This document shows positions 57,515 to 64,000 of a stretch of 64,000 nt of DNA, in pieces. The stretch covers positions 1-64,000 of the forward strand of contig NZ_FOAZ01000004.1 of assembly GCF_900109465.1 (NCBI RefSeq), read 5' to 3'. The notes beneath the pieces were generated by a model, which had not been told where the DNA came from, searched no databases, and worked only from the letters and a program-made list of their open reading frames with translations. Each line of letters opens with the position of its first letter. The stretch's first letter is position 1. The stretch is from Streptacidiphilus jiangxiensis (GTDB lineage Bacteria > Actinomycetota > Actinomycetes > Streptomycetales > Streptomycetaceae). The position numbers were made by a program, and so were the translations under genes.

Positions 57515-57548
57515 CGTTGCGGGCCGCCGCCGCGAGCCCGGCACCGGG

Positions 57549-58184
57549 TCACTGGACCGGTGCCGGCCCGCTCGCCGACGCCAGCAGCGTCGCCGCCTGC
57601 GGGGTGGCGATCCGGGGCAGGACGAGGCGCCAGAAGGAGCCGAGCCTGCTCGGCTCCAGCCAGCACAGACTCTCCTGGCTGAGCATCACCAGGCCGTGGA
57701 GCAAGGCTGTGAGCACGGTCTCCAGCTCGTCGAGGGCGGCCTCGTCGGTGAGCTCGCCCTCCTGCCGCGCCCGACGGAGCAGCGAGGCCACCAGCTCCTG
57801 CCAGGCCTGGCGCAGGCGCCCACCGCTGCGGTGGCGTTCGAAGCCGAGCCGGACGCCGGCGCGGACGACCGGGTTCACGCTCAGGGTGTCCATCACCCGG
57901 TGGGAGACCTGGATCAGTTCTCCGAGCGCGCCGCCGGGCGTCCCGTGGGCCGCGGCACGGGCGGTCGCCACGCAGCGGCGCAGGTCGTCCTCCGCGTACT
58001 CCTCCACCGTCGCGGCCAGGGTGGCCTTGCTGTCGAAGTGGAAGTGCAGGGCCCCCGTGCTGACGCCACAGCGCAGGCTGATGTCGTTGAGCGTGGTCTC
58101 GGCGTACCCGCGACGCTCGAACTCCTCCGCGGCAGCTCGGATCAAGGCGGTACGGGTCCGCGCCGCACGCTCCTGCTTGGTCAC
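57549..58184 (-). CDS. Pseudo gamma-butyrolactone receptor, JadR2/ScbR2 type TetR regulator
   Basis: A 211-residue TetR protein whose HTH (EEFERRGYAETTLNDISLRC, VSTGALHFHFDSKATLAATV) has the butyrolactone-receptor pattern but with wording typical of pseudo-receptors, which bind antibiotics rather than butyrolactones. GTG at 58184 has AGGAGG 7 nt upstream. It is divergent from a JadR1-type regulator whose promoter contains a near-consensus ARE. The same pairing occurs in jadomycin (jadR2/jadR1) and auricin clusters, so it probably represses that regulator until the end product accumulates. Confidence 0.87.
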   Translation of the reverse strand: MTKQERAARTRTALIRAAAEEFERRGYAETTLNDISLRCGVSTGALHFHFDSKATLAATVEEYAEDDLRRCVATARAAAHGTPGGALGELIQVSHRVMDTLSVNPVVRAGVRLGFERHRSGGRLRQAWQELVASLLRRARQEGELTDEAALDELETVLTALLHGLVMLSQESLCWLEPSRLGSFWRLVLPRIATPQAATLLASASGPAPVQ

Positions 58185-58229
58185 TGTGGCCTCCTGACGC
58201 CAGGCAGCGGCGTGTGATGGGTGGTGCGT

Positions 58230-58242
58230 ACAACTGAGTTGT
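58230..58242. promoter_or_regulatory. Short palindrome upstream of pseudo-receptor gene
   Basis: ACAACT-G-AGTTGT, 6-bp arms with one central base, 46 bp before the pseudo-receptor start. Possible autoregulatory site; weak evidence. Confidence 0.3.
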
Positions 58243-58389
58243 CCGCATCAGCAAATAATAGACCGTACGCGCTGTTTTAGGGACCGGTGTGCCGGTGTTC
58301 GGACCTCGTTCGACCCTGGTGGTGGGCGTGCTCGGAGTGGTCGAGGCCTGATCTGGTGGGCCCCGTAGCGTCCTGAGAGGTTCTGAGGT

Positions 58390-58419
58390 TTGACAAACGG
58401 ACCGCGCGGTTTGTAAATT
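58390..58419 (+). promoter_or_regulatory. Promoter of the cluster regulator with near-consensus ARE
   Basis: TTGACA (58390-58395), 18 bp, TAAATT (58414-58419) is one of the best promoters in the window. The ARE at 58393-58416 (ACAAACGGACC-GCG-CGGTTTGTAA) matches the 24-bp consensus ANAWACNNACYNNNCGGTTTKTTT at every defined position but the last two. A bound receptor would cover both promoter elements. Confidence 0.88.
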
Positions 58420-58478
58420 TTCAGCCAGACACCCGCGCCGGCGTGGACCGGAAGCGAGCGAGATTTGGGGGATTGATC

Positions 58479-59252
58479 GTGAGTCTTCCTCTACGAAATC
58501 AACAGGACCAGGCGTTCGGGGCGTGGCGGGTCCTCGTCGTCGAGAACGACGAGGTGGAGGCCCAGTTGCTGGCGCTCCGGCTCAGACGCCACGGACACGA
58601 GGTGGAGAGCGTCGCGACCGGCGACGCCGCGTTACGCCGCTGGGACCAGGCCGATCTGGTGCTGCTGGACCTGGAACTGCCCGACCTCGACGGGCTCGAG
58701 GTCTGTCGGGGCATCCGCGAGACCAGCATGCTGCCGGTCATCGCGGTCACCTCGCGCGACTCCGAGCTCGACTGCGTCCTGGCGCTGCAGGTCGGCGCCG
58801 ACGACTACATGGTCAAGCCCTACGGCTTCCGGGAGCTGATGGCCCGGATCGAGGCGGTGATGCGGCGCTCCGGCCCCCGTCGGGTGTTGCCGGTGACGAT
58901 CGCCTACGGGGAGCTGCGCATCGACGCGGGCACCCGCGAGGTCTTCCTGGCGGGGCAGCGGATCGAGCTGACCCGCAAGGAGTTCGACCTGCTGCGGCTG
59001 CTCGCGGCCAACCCCGGCGTGGTGCTGGAGCGCGAGCGCCTGTTGGAGGAGGTCTGGGGCCAGACCTGGTCGCGCCGGACCCTCGACACCCACGTCAGCA
59101 GTCTGCGGGCCAAGCTCGGCGCGAGCGACTGGGTGATCACCGTGCGCGGCGTCGGCTTCCGGCTCGGCCCGGCCGAGCGTGGCGCCGCGCGCGACGGCCG
59201 CAGTGACGACGAGCGCGACGGTGACCGCGACGACGATCGGAGGTCGGCATGA
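58479..59252 (+). CDS. JadR1-type OmpR-family cluster activator
   Basis: A 257-residue OmpR-type regulator: receiver (about 16-130) and winged helix (about 150-240, LTRKEFDLLRLLAANPGVVL, LEEVWGQTWSRRTLDTHVSSL). Asp64 (VLLDLELPDLDG), Thr91 and Lys113 are conserved, but the acidic pocket reads E22-N23-D24, so one metal ligand is Asn, as in atypical regulators of this class. No kinase gene is nearby. GTG at 58479 has GGGGGA 6 nt upstream; an in-frame GTG at 58443 lies too close to the transcription start. Its ATGA overlap couples it to the next gene. It probably activates the polyketide genes that follow, under butyrolactone control. Confidence 0.85.
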   Translation: MSLPLRNQQDQAFGAWRVLVVENDEVEAQLLALRLRRHGHEVESVATGDAALRRWDQADLVLLDLELPDLDGLEVCRGIRETSMLPVIAVTSRDSELDCVLALQVGADDYMVKPYGFRELMARIEAVMRRSGPRRVLPVTIAYGELRIDAGTREVFLAGQRIELTRKEFDLLRLLAANPGVVLERERLLEEVWGQTWSRRTLDTHVSSLRAKLGASDWVITVRGVGFRLGPAERGAARDGRSDDERDGDRDDDRRSA

Positions 59253-60121
59253 CGCCGGCGGCGTACGGGGAGGAGGGGCTGCCGCGCTGCGTCGGCCACG
59301 ACTGCTCCGAGGGGGAGCGGGCGCAGGAGGGCGCGGCACGGGAGGGCGCGACCTCGGCGGAACCCGTCGGCCGGACGGTCCTGCCGGACCTCCGGCTCTG
59401 TCACCGCTGTCTGCGCCGCTTCCGCGTGCGTCTGACCGAACTCCCGCAGCTCCACCGGAGTCTGGAGGACCTGCTCGGCGGTGGGCCGCAACGGGGTCTG
59501 CGCGAGCGGGTCTCGGGCGCCGCCCGGGCTCCCGGGCTGTTCTTCAACGAGCGTGCGGCCGAGGCGCGTTCCGGGATCCTGACGACACTGGGCAGCTGGG
59601 CCGGCCTGGTCGCCGCCGAACGCGGCGTCGGCGTTCCGGAGCGCAGCGTCGAGGCGCTGTCCCGGTTCCTGCTGCGGCATCTGCTCTGGCTCGCCGCACA
59701 CCCCGCGGTGGCGGACGCGACGGGCGAGACGGCCCGCCTGGTCGGTGCGGCCCGTGCCGTCACCTATGCCGAGCCGGTGCGCCGGACCTTCGTGGGCGAC
59801 TGCGAAGTACAGGACTGCAGCGGCCGGTTGAGCGTCTCCGTGGGCGGTGGCCGGGCGGTGTCGGAGGCCGGCGTGCGATGTGACGCCGATCCGGCGCACC
59901 GCTGGACCGTCGAGCAGTGGTCCCAGCGGGAGGGCGCCGCCCGGGCGCCCGAGCGCTGGCTGGGCGCCAAGGACGTCTCGCTGCTGTGGGGCGCCTCCAT
60001 GGGCACCGTCTACCGGCTGGCGAGTGAGCAGTCCTGGCGCCGGGTGAGCCGCGGCGGTCGCACCTTCTACGCGGAGAGCGACGTGCGTCGCTGGTTCACC
60101 CGCCGCACGTCAATTCTCTGA
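59249..60121 (+). CDS. Zinc-cluster protein with C-terminal excisionase-type HTH, unknown function
   Basis: A 290-residue protein. N-terminal cysteines C14-x4-C19 and C51-x2-C54 and a second set C185-x4-C190 with C211 and His217 look like two zinc ribbons; between them is a helical segment (about 100-170). The C-terminus (about 237-285, LGAKDVSLLWGASMGTVYRL, then WRRVSRGGRTFYAESDVRRWF) is a MerR/Xis-type winged helix. It is not a known cluster regulator family to me. The ATG overlaps the regulator stop, so the two are made together and may act together. Real coding is supported by length, overlap and codon bias. Prophage-like origin of the fold is possible. Confidence 0.72.
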   Translation: MTPAAYGEEGLPRCVGHDCSEGERAQEGAAREGATSAEPVGRTVLPDLRLCHRCLRRFRVRLTELPQLHRSLEDLLGGGPQRGLRERVSGAARAPGLFFNERAAEARSGILTTLGSWAGLVAAERGVGVPERSVEALSRFLLRHLLWLAAHPAVADATGETARLVGAARAVTYAEPVRRTFVGDCEVQDCSGRLSVSVGGGRAVSEAGVRCDADPAHRWTVEQWSQREGAARAPERWLGAKDVSLLWGASMGTVYRLASEQSWRRVSRGGRTFYAESDVRRWFTRRTSIL

Positions 60122-60171
60122 CAGTCGGCTGCGCAGGATTGACCCAGCTCTGAAATCAAGGGCGTTGAGCC

Positions 60172-60209
60172 CCGGACCCGGACCGAAGAACATATTCATC
60201 AGGGTCCGG
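60172..60209. promoter_or_regulatory. Repeats in the polyketide operon promoter region
   Basis: Two CGGACC units in tandem (60173-60178 and 60179-60184) and an inverted GGTCCGG (60203-60209) lie 70-108 bp before the cyclase gene. They are candidate sites for the upstream activator. A TTGACC at 60139-60144 has no convincing -10. Confidence 0.4.
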
Positions 60210-60279
60210 TGCTCTGTCCGCACGAGCATCGGGCCCTTCTTCACGGGCACATTCCCCGCCGTCAACGAAAGGGAATCCA

Positions 60280-60609
60280 ATGTTCAGCACCCTGATCGTG
60301 GCCCGCATGCAACCCGGGTTCAGCGACGATGTCGCCGGGCTTTTCGGTGAGTTCGACGGGACCGAGATGCCGGAGCTCATGGGGACGCGCGGGCGGCAGC
60401 TCTTCAGCTACCGCGGCCTCTACTTCCACCTGCAGGACTTCGACGCCGACCACGGTGGTGCGGTGATCGAGGAGGCGAAGACGCACCCGCTCTTCGTGAA
60501 CATCAGCGAATCCCTGAAGCCGTTCATCGGCGCCTACGACCCGGCGACCTGGCGGTCCCCCGCGGACGCGATGGCGACGCGTTTCTACCACTGGCAGAAG
60601 AAGAGCTGA
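60280..60609 (+). CDS. TcmI-family aromatic polyketide cyclase
   Basis: A 109-residue protein with the TcmI ferredoxin-like cyclase fold signatures LIVARMQPG near the start, LFSYRGLYFHLQDF and FVNISESLKPFIGAYDPATW. These enzymes direct ring closure in tetracenomycin- and anthracycline/angucycline-type pathways. The ATG has AAAGGGA 5 nt upstream. It is the first gene of the biosynthetic operon and lies 27 bp before KS-alpha. Confidence 0.92.
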   Translation: MFSTLIVARMQPGFSDDVAGLFGEFDGTEMPELMGTRGRQLFSYRGLYFHLQDFDADHGGAVIEEAKTHPLFVNISESLKPFIGAYDPATWRSPADAMATRFYHWQKKS

Positions 60610-60636
60610 CGAGCCGACCGGAAGGGAGTGCGCTAC

Positions 60637-61893
60637 ATGTCACGCCGTGTAGTGATCACCGGAATAGGCGTTGTCGCCCCCGGTGGAATCGGCGCCAAGG
60701 AATTCTGGAACCTGCTCAGCCAGGGGCGTACGGCGACCCGTGCCGTCACTTTCTTCGACGCCTCGCCGTTCCGTTCCCGGGTGGCCGCCGAGGTGGACTT
60801 CGACCCGCTGGCGCACGGGCTCGGCCCGCAGGAGATCCGCCGGATGGACCGGGCCGCGCAGTTCGCCGTGGTGGCGACCGGCGAGGCGCTGGCCGACAGC
60901 GGGATCGGCGCGGACGGCATCGACCCGTACCGCACCGGCGTCAGCGTCGGCAGCGCGGTCGGTGCCACGATGAGCCTGGACCGGGAGTACCGGGTCGTCA
61001 GCGACGGCGGCCGGCTGGACCTGGTCGACCACCGCTACGCGGTGCCGCATCTCTACGACGCCTTCGTGCCCAGCTCGTTCGCCCGCGAGGTCGCCTGGGC
61101 GGCCGGGGCCGAGGGCCCGGCCGCGGTGATCTCCACCGGCTGCACCTCGGGCCTGGACTCCGTCGGCTACGCCGTCGAGCTGATCCGCGAGGGCGGCGTG
61201 GACGTCATGGTCGCCGGCGCGACCGACGCGCCCATCTCGCCCATCACGGTGGCCTGCTTCGACGCGATCAAGGCCACCACCCCGCGCAACGACGACCCCG
61301 AGCACGCCTCCCGCCCCTTCGACCGCAGCCGCAACGGCTTCGTGCTGGGGGAGGGGTCGGCGATCCTGGTGCTCGAGGAGTACGAGCACGCCAAGCGCCG
61401 CGGGGCTCACCTCTACGCCGAGATCGCCGGGTTCGCCTCCCGCTGCAACGCCTTCCACATGACGGGCCTGCGGCCGGACGGTGCGGAGATGGCCGAGGCC
61501 ATCAAGGTCGCCCTGACCGAGGCCAGGATGAACCCGGAGGAGATCCACTACATCAACGCGCACGGTTCGGGCACCAAGCAGAACGACCGCCACGAGACCG
61601 CCGCGTTCAAGCGCAGCCTGGGGGAGCACGCCTACCGGACCCCGGTCAGCTCGATCAAGTCCATGATCGGGCACTCGCTGGGGGCCATCGGCTCCCTGGA
61701 GATCGCCGCCTCGGCGCTGGCGATCGAGCACAACCTGGTCCCGCCCACGGCCAACCTGCACGAGCCGGACCCGGAGTGCGACCTCGACTACGTGCCGCTG
61801 ACCGCCCGCGAGCAGACCACCGACGCGGTGCTCTCCGTCGGGAGCGGGTTCGGCGGCTTCCAGAGCGCGATGGTGCTGCGGAGGGTGGCATGA
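60637..61893 (+). CDS. Type II polyketide ketosynthase alpha (KS-alpha)
   Basis: A 418-residue ketosynthase with the catalytic Cys169 in [13 protein letters not shown], His in [16 protein letters not shown] and [12 protein letters not shown], all intact. It extends the polyketide chain with the chain-length factor. The ATG at 60637 follows GAAGGGA; a GTG 9 bp earlier is in frame. Its ATGA overlap with the chain-length factor is the classic KS-alpha/KS-beta coupling. The sequence looks typical of aromatic (angucycline, tetracenomycin-like) clusters; the ring system cannot be told from this gene alone. Confidence 0.96.
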   Translation: MSRRVVITGIGVVAPGGIGAKEFWNLLSQGRTATRAVTFFDASPFRSRVAAEVDFDPLAHGLGPQEIRRMDRAAQFAVVATGEALADSGIGADGIDPYRTGVSVGSAVGATMSLDREYRVVSDGGRLDLVDHRYAVPHLYDAFVPSSFAREVAWAAGAEGPAAVISTGCTSGLDSVGYAVELIREGGVDVMVAGATDAPISPITVACFDAIKATTPRNDDPEHASRPFDRSRNGFVLGEGSAILVLEEYEHAKRRGAHLYAEIAGFASRCNAFHMTGLRPDGAEMAEAIKVALTEARMNPEEIHYINAHGSGTKQNDRHETAAFKRSLGEHAYRTPVSSIKSMIGHSLGAIGSLEIAASALAIEHNLVPPTANLHEPDPECDLDYVPLTAREQTTDAVLSVGSGFGGFQSAMVLRRVA

Positions 61894-63170
61894 GCCCGAC
61901 CGACACGAGGACCGAGGCGGAGCAGGCGGTGGCCACGGAGCAGGGGGGCCGCGCCGCGACCCGGCCGGCGCCGCCGGTGGTGACCGGCCTCGGCGTGGTC
62001 GCGCCCAACGGCCTGGGCACCGAGGCGTACTGGGCGGCCACCCTGCGCGGTGAGAGCGGGATCGGCCCGGTCTCCCGGTTCGACGCCAGCGGCTACCCGC
62101 TGCGGCTGGCCGGCGAGGTGCCGGGCTTCGCGGCGGAGGAGCTGCTGCCCGGGCGGCTGCTGCCGCAGACGGACCACATGACCCGCCTGGCACTGGTCGC
62201 CGCCGACTGGGCGCTGGCCGACGCCGACGTCCGGCCGCAGGAGTGGCCCTCGCTCTCCCTGGGCGTGATCACGGCCAGCTCGGCGGGCGGCTACGAGTTC
62301 GGCGAGAACGAACTGCGGGCGCTGTGGAGTCGGGGCGCGCAGTACGTCAGCGCCTACCAGTCCTTCGCCTGGTTCTACGCGGTGAACACCGGTCAGATCT
62401 CCATCCGCAACGGGATGCGCGGACCGAGTGGTGTCGTCGTCGCGGACCAGGCGGGCGGGCTCGACGCGGTGGCGCAGGCGCGCCGGCAGATCCGCAAGGA
62501 CACGATGCTGGTGCTGACCGGTGGCGTGGACGGCTCGGTCTGCTCCTGGGGCTGGGCCGCCCGCCTCGCCGGTGGCCAGGTGAGCACCTGCGCGGATCCC
62601 GCGCTGGCCTACCGGCCCTTCCACGCCGAGGCGGCCGGGCACGTGCCCGGCGAAGGCGGCGCGCTGCTGGTCCTGGAGGACGCCGGTTCGGCCCGTGAGC
62701 GCGGTGCCCGCGTCTACGGAGAGATCGCGGGCTACGGCGCCACCTTCGACCCCGCTCCCGGCAGCGGCCGGGTCGGCGGGCCGGAGCGGGCGATCCGGGC
62801 CGCGCTGGCCGACGCCGGTGTCGCAGCCGAGGAGGTCGACGTCGTCTTCGCCGACGCGGCGGGGCTCCCGGAGAGCGACCGGGTCGAGGCCGAGGCGATC
62901 GGAGCCGTCTTCGGGCGGCACGGCGTGCCGGTGACGGCACCCAAGACGATGACCGGACGACTGCTCTCCGGTGCCGCCCCGCTGGACCTGGCGGCGGCCC
63001 TGCTGTCGATCCGGGACGGTGTGATCCCGCCGACCGTGAACACCACCGCGGCCGCCGAGCTCGGCCTGGACCTGGTGGCGGGCGGGCCGCGGGTTGCTCC
63101 CGTCAAGACCGCGCTGGTGCTGGCCCGCGGCGAGGGCGGCTTCAACTCCGCCATGGTCGTCCGCCGCTGA
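61890..63170 (+). CDS. Chain-length factor (KS-beta)
   Basis: A 426-residue ketosynthase-like protein in which the catalytic cysteine is replaced by Gln187 ([12 protein letters not shown]), the mark of a chain-length factor, with a 30-residue Thr/Ala/Glu-rich N-terminal extension before [14 protein letters not shown]. The heterodimer with KS-alpha sets chain length. Its start overlaps the KS-alpha stop. An acyl-carrier protein is expected downstream, but instead an FAD enzyme follows within the window. Confidence 0.96.
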   Translation: MSPTDTRTEAEQAVATEQGGRAATRPAPPVVTGLGVVAPNGLGTEAYWAATLRGESGIGPVSRFDASGYPLRLAGEVPGFAAEELLPGRLLPQTDHMTRLALVAADWALADADVRPQEWPSLSLGVITASSAGGYEFGENELRALWSRGAQYVSAYQSFAWFYAVNTGQISIRNGMRGPSGVVVADQAGGLDAVAQARRQIRKDTMLVLTGGVDGSVCSWGWAARLAGGQVSTCADPALAYRPFHAEAAGHVPGEGGALLVLEDAGSARERGARVYGEIAGYGATFDPAPGSGRVGGPERAIRAALADAGVAAEEVDVVFADAAGLPESDRVEAEAIGAVFGRHGVPVTAPKTMTGRLLSGAAPLDLAAALLSIRDGVIPPTVNTTAAAELGLDLVAGGPRVAPVKTALVLARGEGGFNSAMVVRR

Positions 63171-63228
63171 GCGCGGCGCCGACACCCCCGCACGCAGCAA
63201 CCAGACCTACCGAAGAGAGGTTCCGCTC

Positions 63229-64000
63229 ATGCCCAGCAAGGTGATGGCGGCGCAGCCGGCCGTGCCGGCCGGCGCCAAGCCGACCGAATGCGACGTGCTC
63301 ATCATCGGGTCCGGCCTGGCCGGATCGGTGAGCGGCGCGATCCTCGCCCGTCAGGGCGCCTCCGTCGTGCTGATCGACGCGGCGCAGCACCCCCGGTTCG
63401 CCATCGGCGAGTCGATGACCCCGCAGCTGGTGGAGTGGCTGCACATCCTGAAGTCGCGCTTCGACGTCCCCGAGATCGGCCACCTGATCGACACCAGGTC
63501 CGTGGCGGAGCACATCGGTCCGCAGCACGGCAAGAAGCAGAGCTTCGGGTTCATCAAGCACGAGGCCGGTCAGGAGCCGGACCCGGAGCAGGCGAACATC
63601 TTCGTCATACCCAAGGCGCTGACCGAGGCGAGCCACCTGTTCCGGCAGGACACCGACGCCTACTACTTCAACGTCGCCGCGAAGTACGGCTGCACCACCC
63701 GGCAGAACTGGCGGGTGCAGGACCTGGACTTCGACGACGACGGCGTCACCGTCACCGGGGCGAACGGCGAGCAGTTCCGCGCCAAGTACCTCATCGACGC
63801 GAGCGGCTTCCGCTCGCTGCTGGCGGAGAAGATGAACCTGCGCGAGCAGCCGGCGCGGTTCAAGCACCACGCGCGCTCGATGTTCACCCACTACATCGGG
63901 GTCAAGCCCTTCGACGAGGTCTCCCACCACCCGCAGAGCCTGCGCCCGCCGGCGCCCTGGCACGGCGGCACGCTGCACCACCTGATCGAGCGCGGCTGGT
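63229..64000 (+). CDS. Flavin-dependent halogenase (start only, runs off the window)
   Basis: The first 257 residues of an FAD enzyme with GSGLAGSVSGAILARQG (GxGxxG), the halogenase-type GESMTPQLVEWLHIL and KKQSFGF (Lys102/Lys103, the region of the catalytic lysine). The wording matches polyketide phenol halogenases rather than simple hydroxylases. The WxWxIP motif, which would settle it, should lie beyond the window. It is in the same direction and 58 bp after the chain-length factor, so it belongs to the cluster. GAGAGG precedes the ATG at 63229. It would chlorinate the aromatic product or its precursor. Confidence 0.8.
   Translation, partial: MPSKVMAAQPAVPAGAKPTECDVLIIGSGLAGSVSGAILARQGASVVLIDAAQHPRFAIGESMTPQLVEWLHILKSRFDVPEIGHLIDTRSVAEHIGPQHGKKQSFGFIKHEAGQEPDPEQANIFVIPKALTEASHLFRQDTDAYYFNVAAKYGCTTRQNWRVQDLDFDDDGVTVTGANGEQFRAKYLIDASGFRSLLAEKMNLREQPARFKHHARSMFTHYIGVKPFDEVSHHPQSLRPPAPWHGGTLHHLIERGW

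Noticed and set aside
57398-57548. Possible attachment site or recombination scar at the edge between butyrolactone and PKS regulators
   Set aside because: The only structure is a symmetrical terminator hairpin; no direct repeats or tRNA fragment.
1-64000. tRNA genes, insertion sequences, integrases, CRISPR arrays
   Set aside because: None recognised on reading both strands; a dedicated tRNA search was not possible here.

Overview
Organism: the window is very GC-rich actinobacterial chromosome with many GTG starts, ATGA/GTGA start-stop overlaps and the conserved order osaC-osaA-osaB, ftsK, rodZ-like, rimO, pgsA, cinA, clgR, lhr, recA, recX, rny. This order is that of the Streptomyces core chromosome, so Streptomyces or a close relative (Kitasatospora, Streptacidiphilus) is the best reading. 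No transposase, integrase, tRNA or CRISPR array was seen. || Layout. 1-170: 3' end of an rrn operon (5S rRNA) and its hairpin. 180-7192: a benzoate-type transporter divergent from an XRE-cupin regulator, a PAP2 membrane phosphotransferase, an acetate-transporter-like protein, a membrane-anchored GH5 endoglycoceramidase-like enzyme and a DUF817 membrane protein. 7219-15842: the osmotic-adaptation system (OsaC, the poly-HAMP hybrid kinase OsaA, the regulator OsaB). 15953-25464: FtsK, a RodZ-like protein, a coupled rimO-pgsA-cinA run followed by clgR, and an NmrA-type oxidoreductase with a divergent WYL regulator. 25465-25922: GC-rich repeats. 25923-39799: Lhr helicase, a subtilisin-like protease, two MFS transporters with their regulators, and an AraC-azlCD operon. 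39820-45010: DUF3046, AI-2E-family permease, recA, recX, rny. 45028-48974: cysteine dioxygenase plus rhodanese behind a leaderless cysteine-containing leader peptide, an FAD monooxygenase, and a decayed GluA-type ATPase. 49292-54551: a GluR/GluK-like two-component system, an alpha/beta hydrolase, a MerR regulator and a TAXI binding protein. 54640-64000: the start of a secondary-metabolite gene cluster. || How the genes work together. The last 9.4 kb is a signalling and biosynthesis unit. A gamma-butyrolactone receptor and an AfsA-type synthase are divergent, with two ARE-like operators between them. An NmrA-like reductase is coupled to the synthase. A pseudo-receptor (JadR2 type) faces a JadR1-type response regulator whose promoter has a near-consensus ARE in its -35/-10 spacer. 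The regulator gene overlaps a zinc-cluster/HTH protein of unknown role. Next come a TcmI-type cyclase, KS-alpha, chain-length factor and the start of a flavin-dependent halogenase, so the product is probably a halogenated aromatic polyketide under butyrolactone control. || Less ordinary items: the glutamate-uptake locus seems to have lost its permease and binding-protein genes while keeping its two-component system and a broken ATPase; the cdo operon has an unusually clear leaderless leader peptide; four copies of a roughly 105-bp imperfect palindrome lie between genes; and OsaA carries seven 92-residue HAMP repeats that resemble those of fungal Nik1-type kinases.
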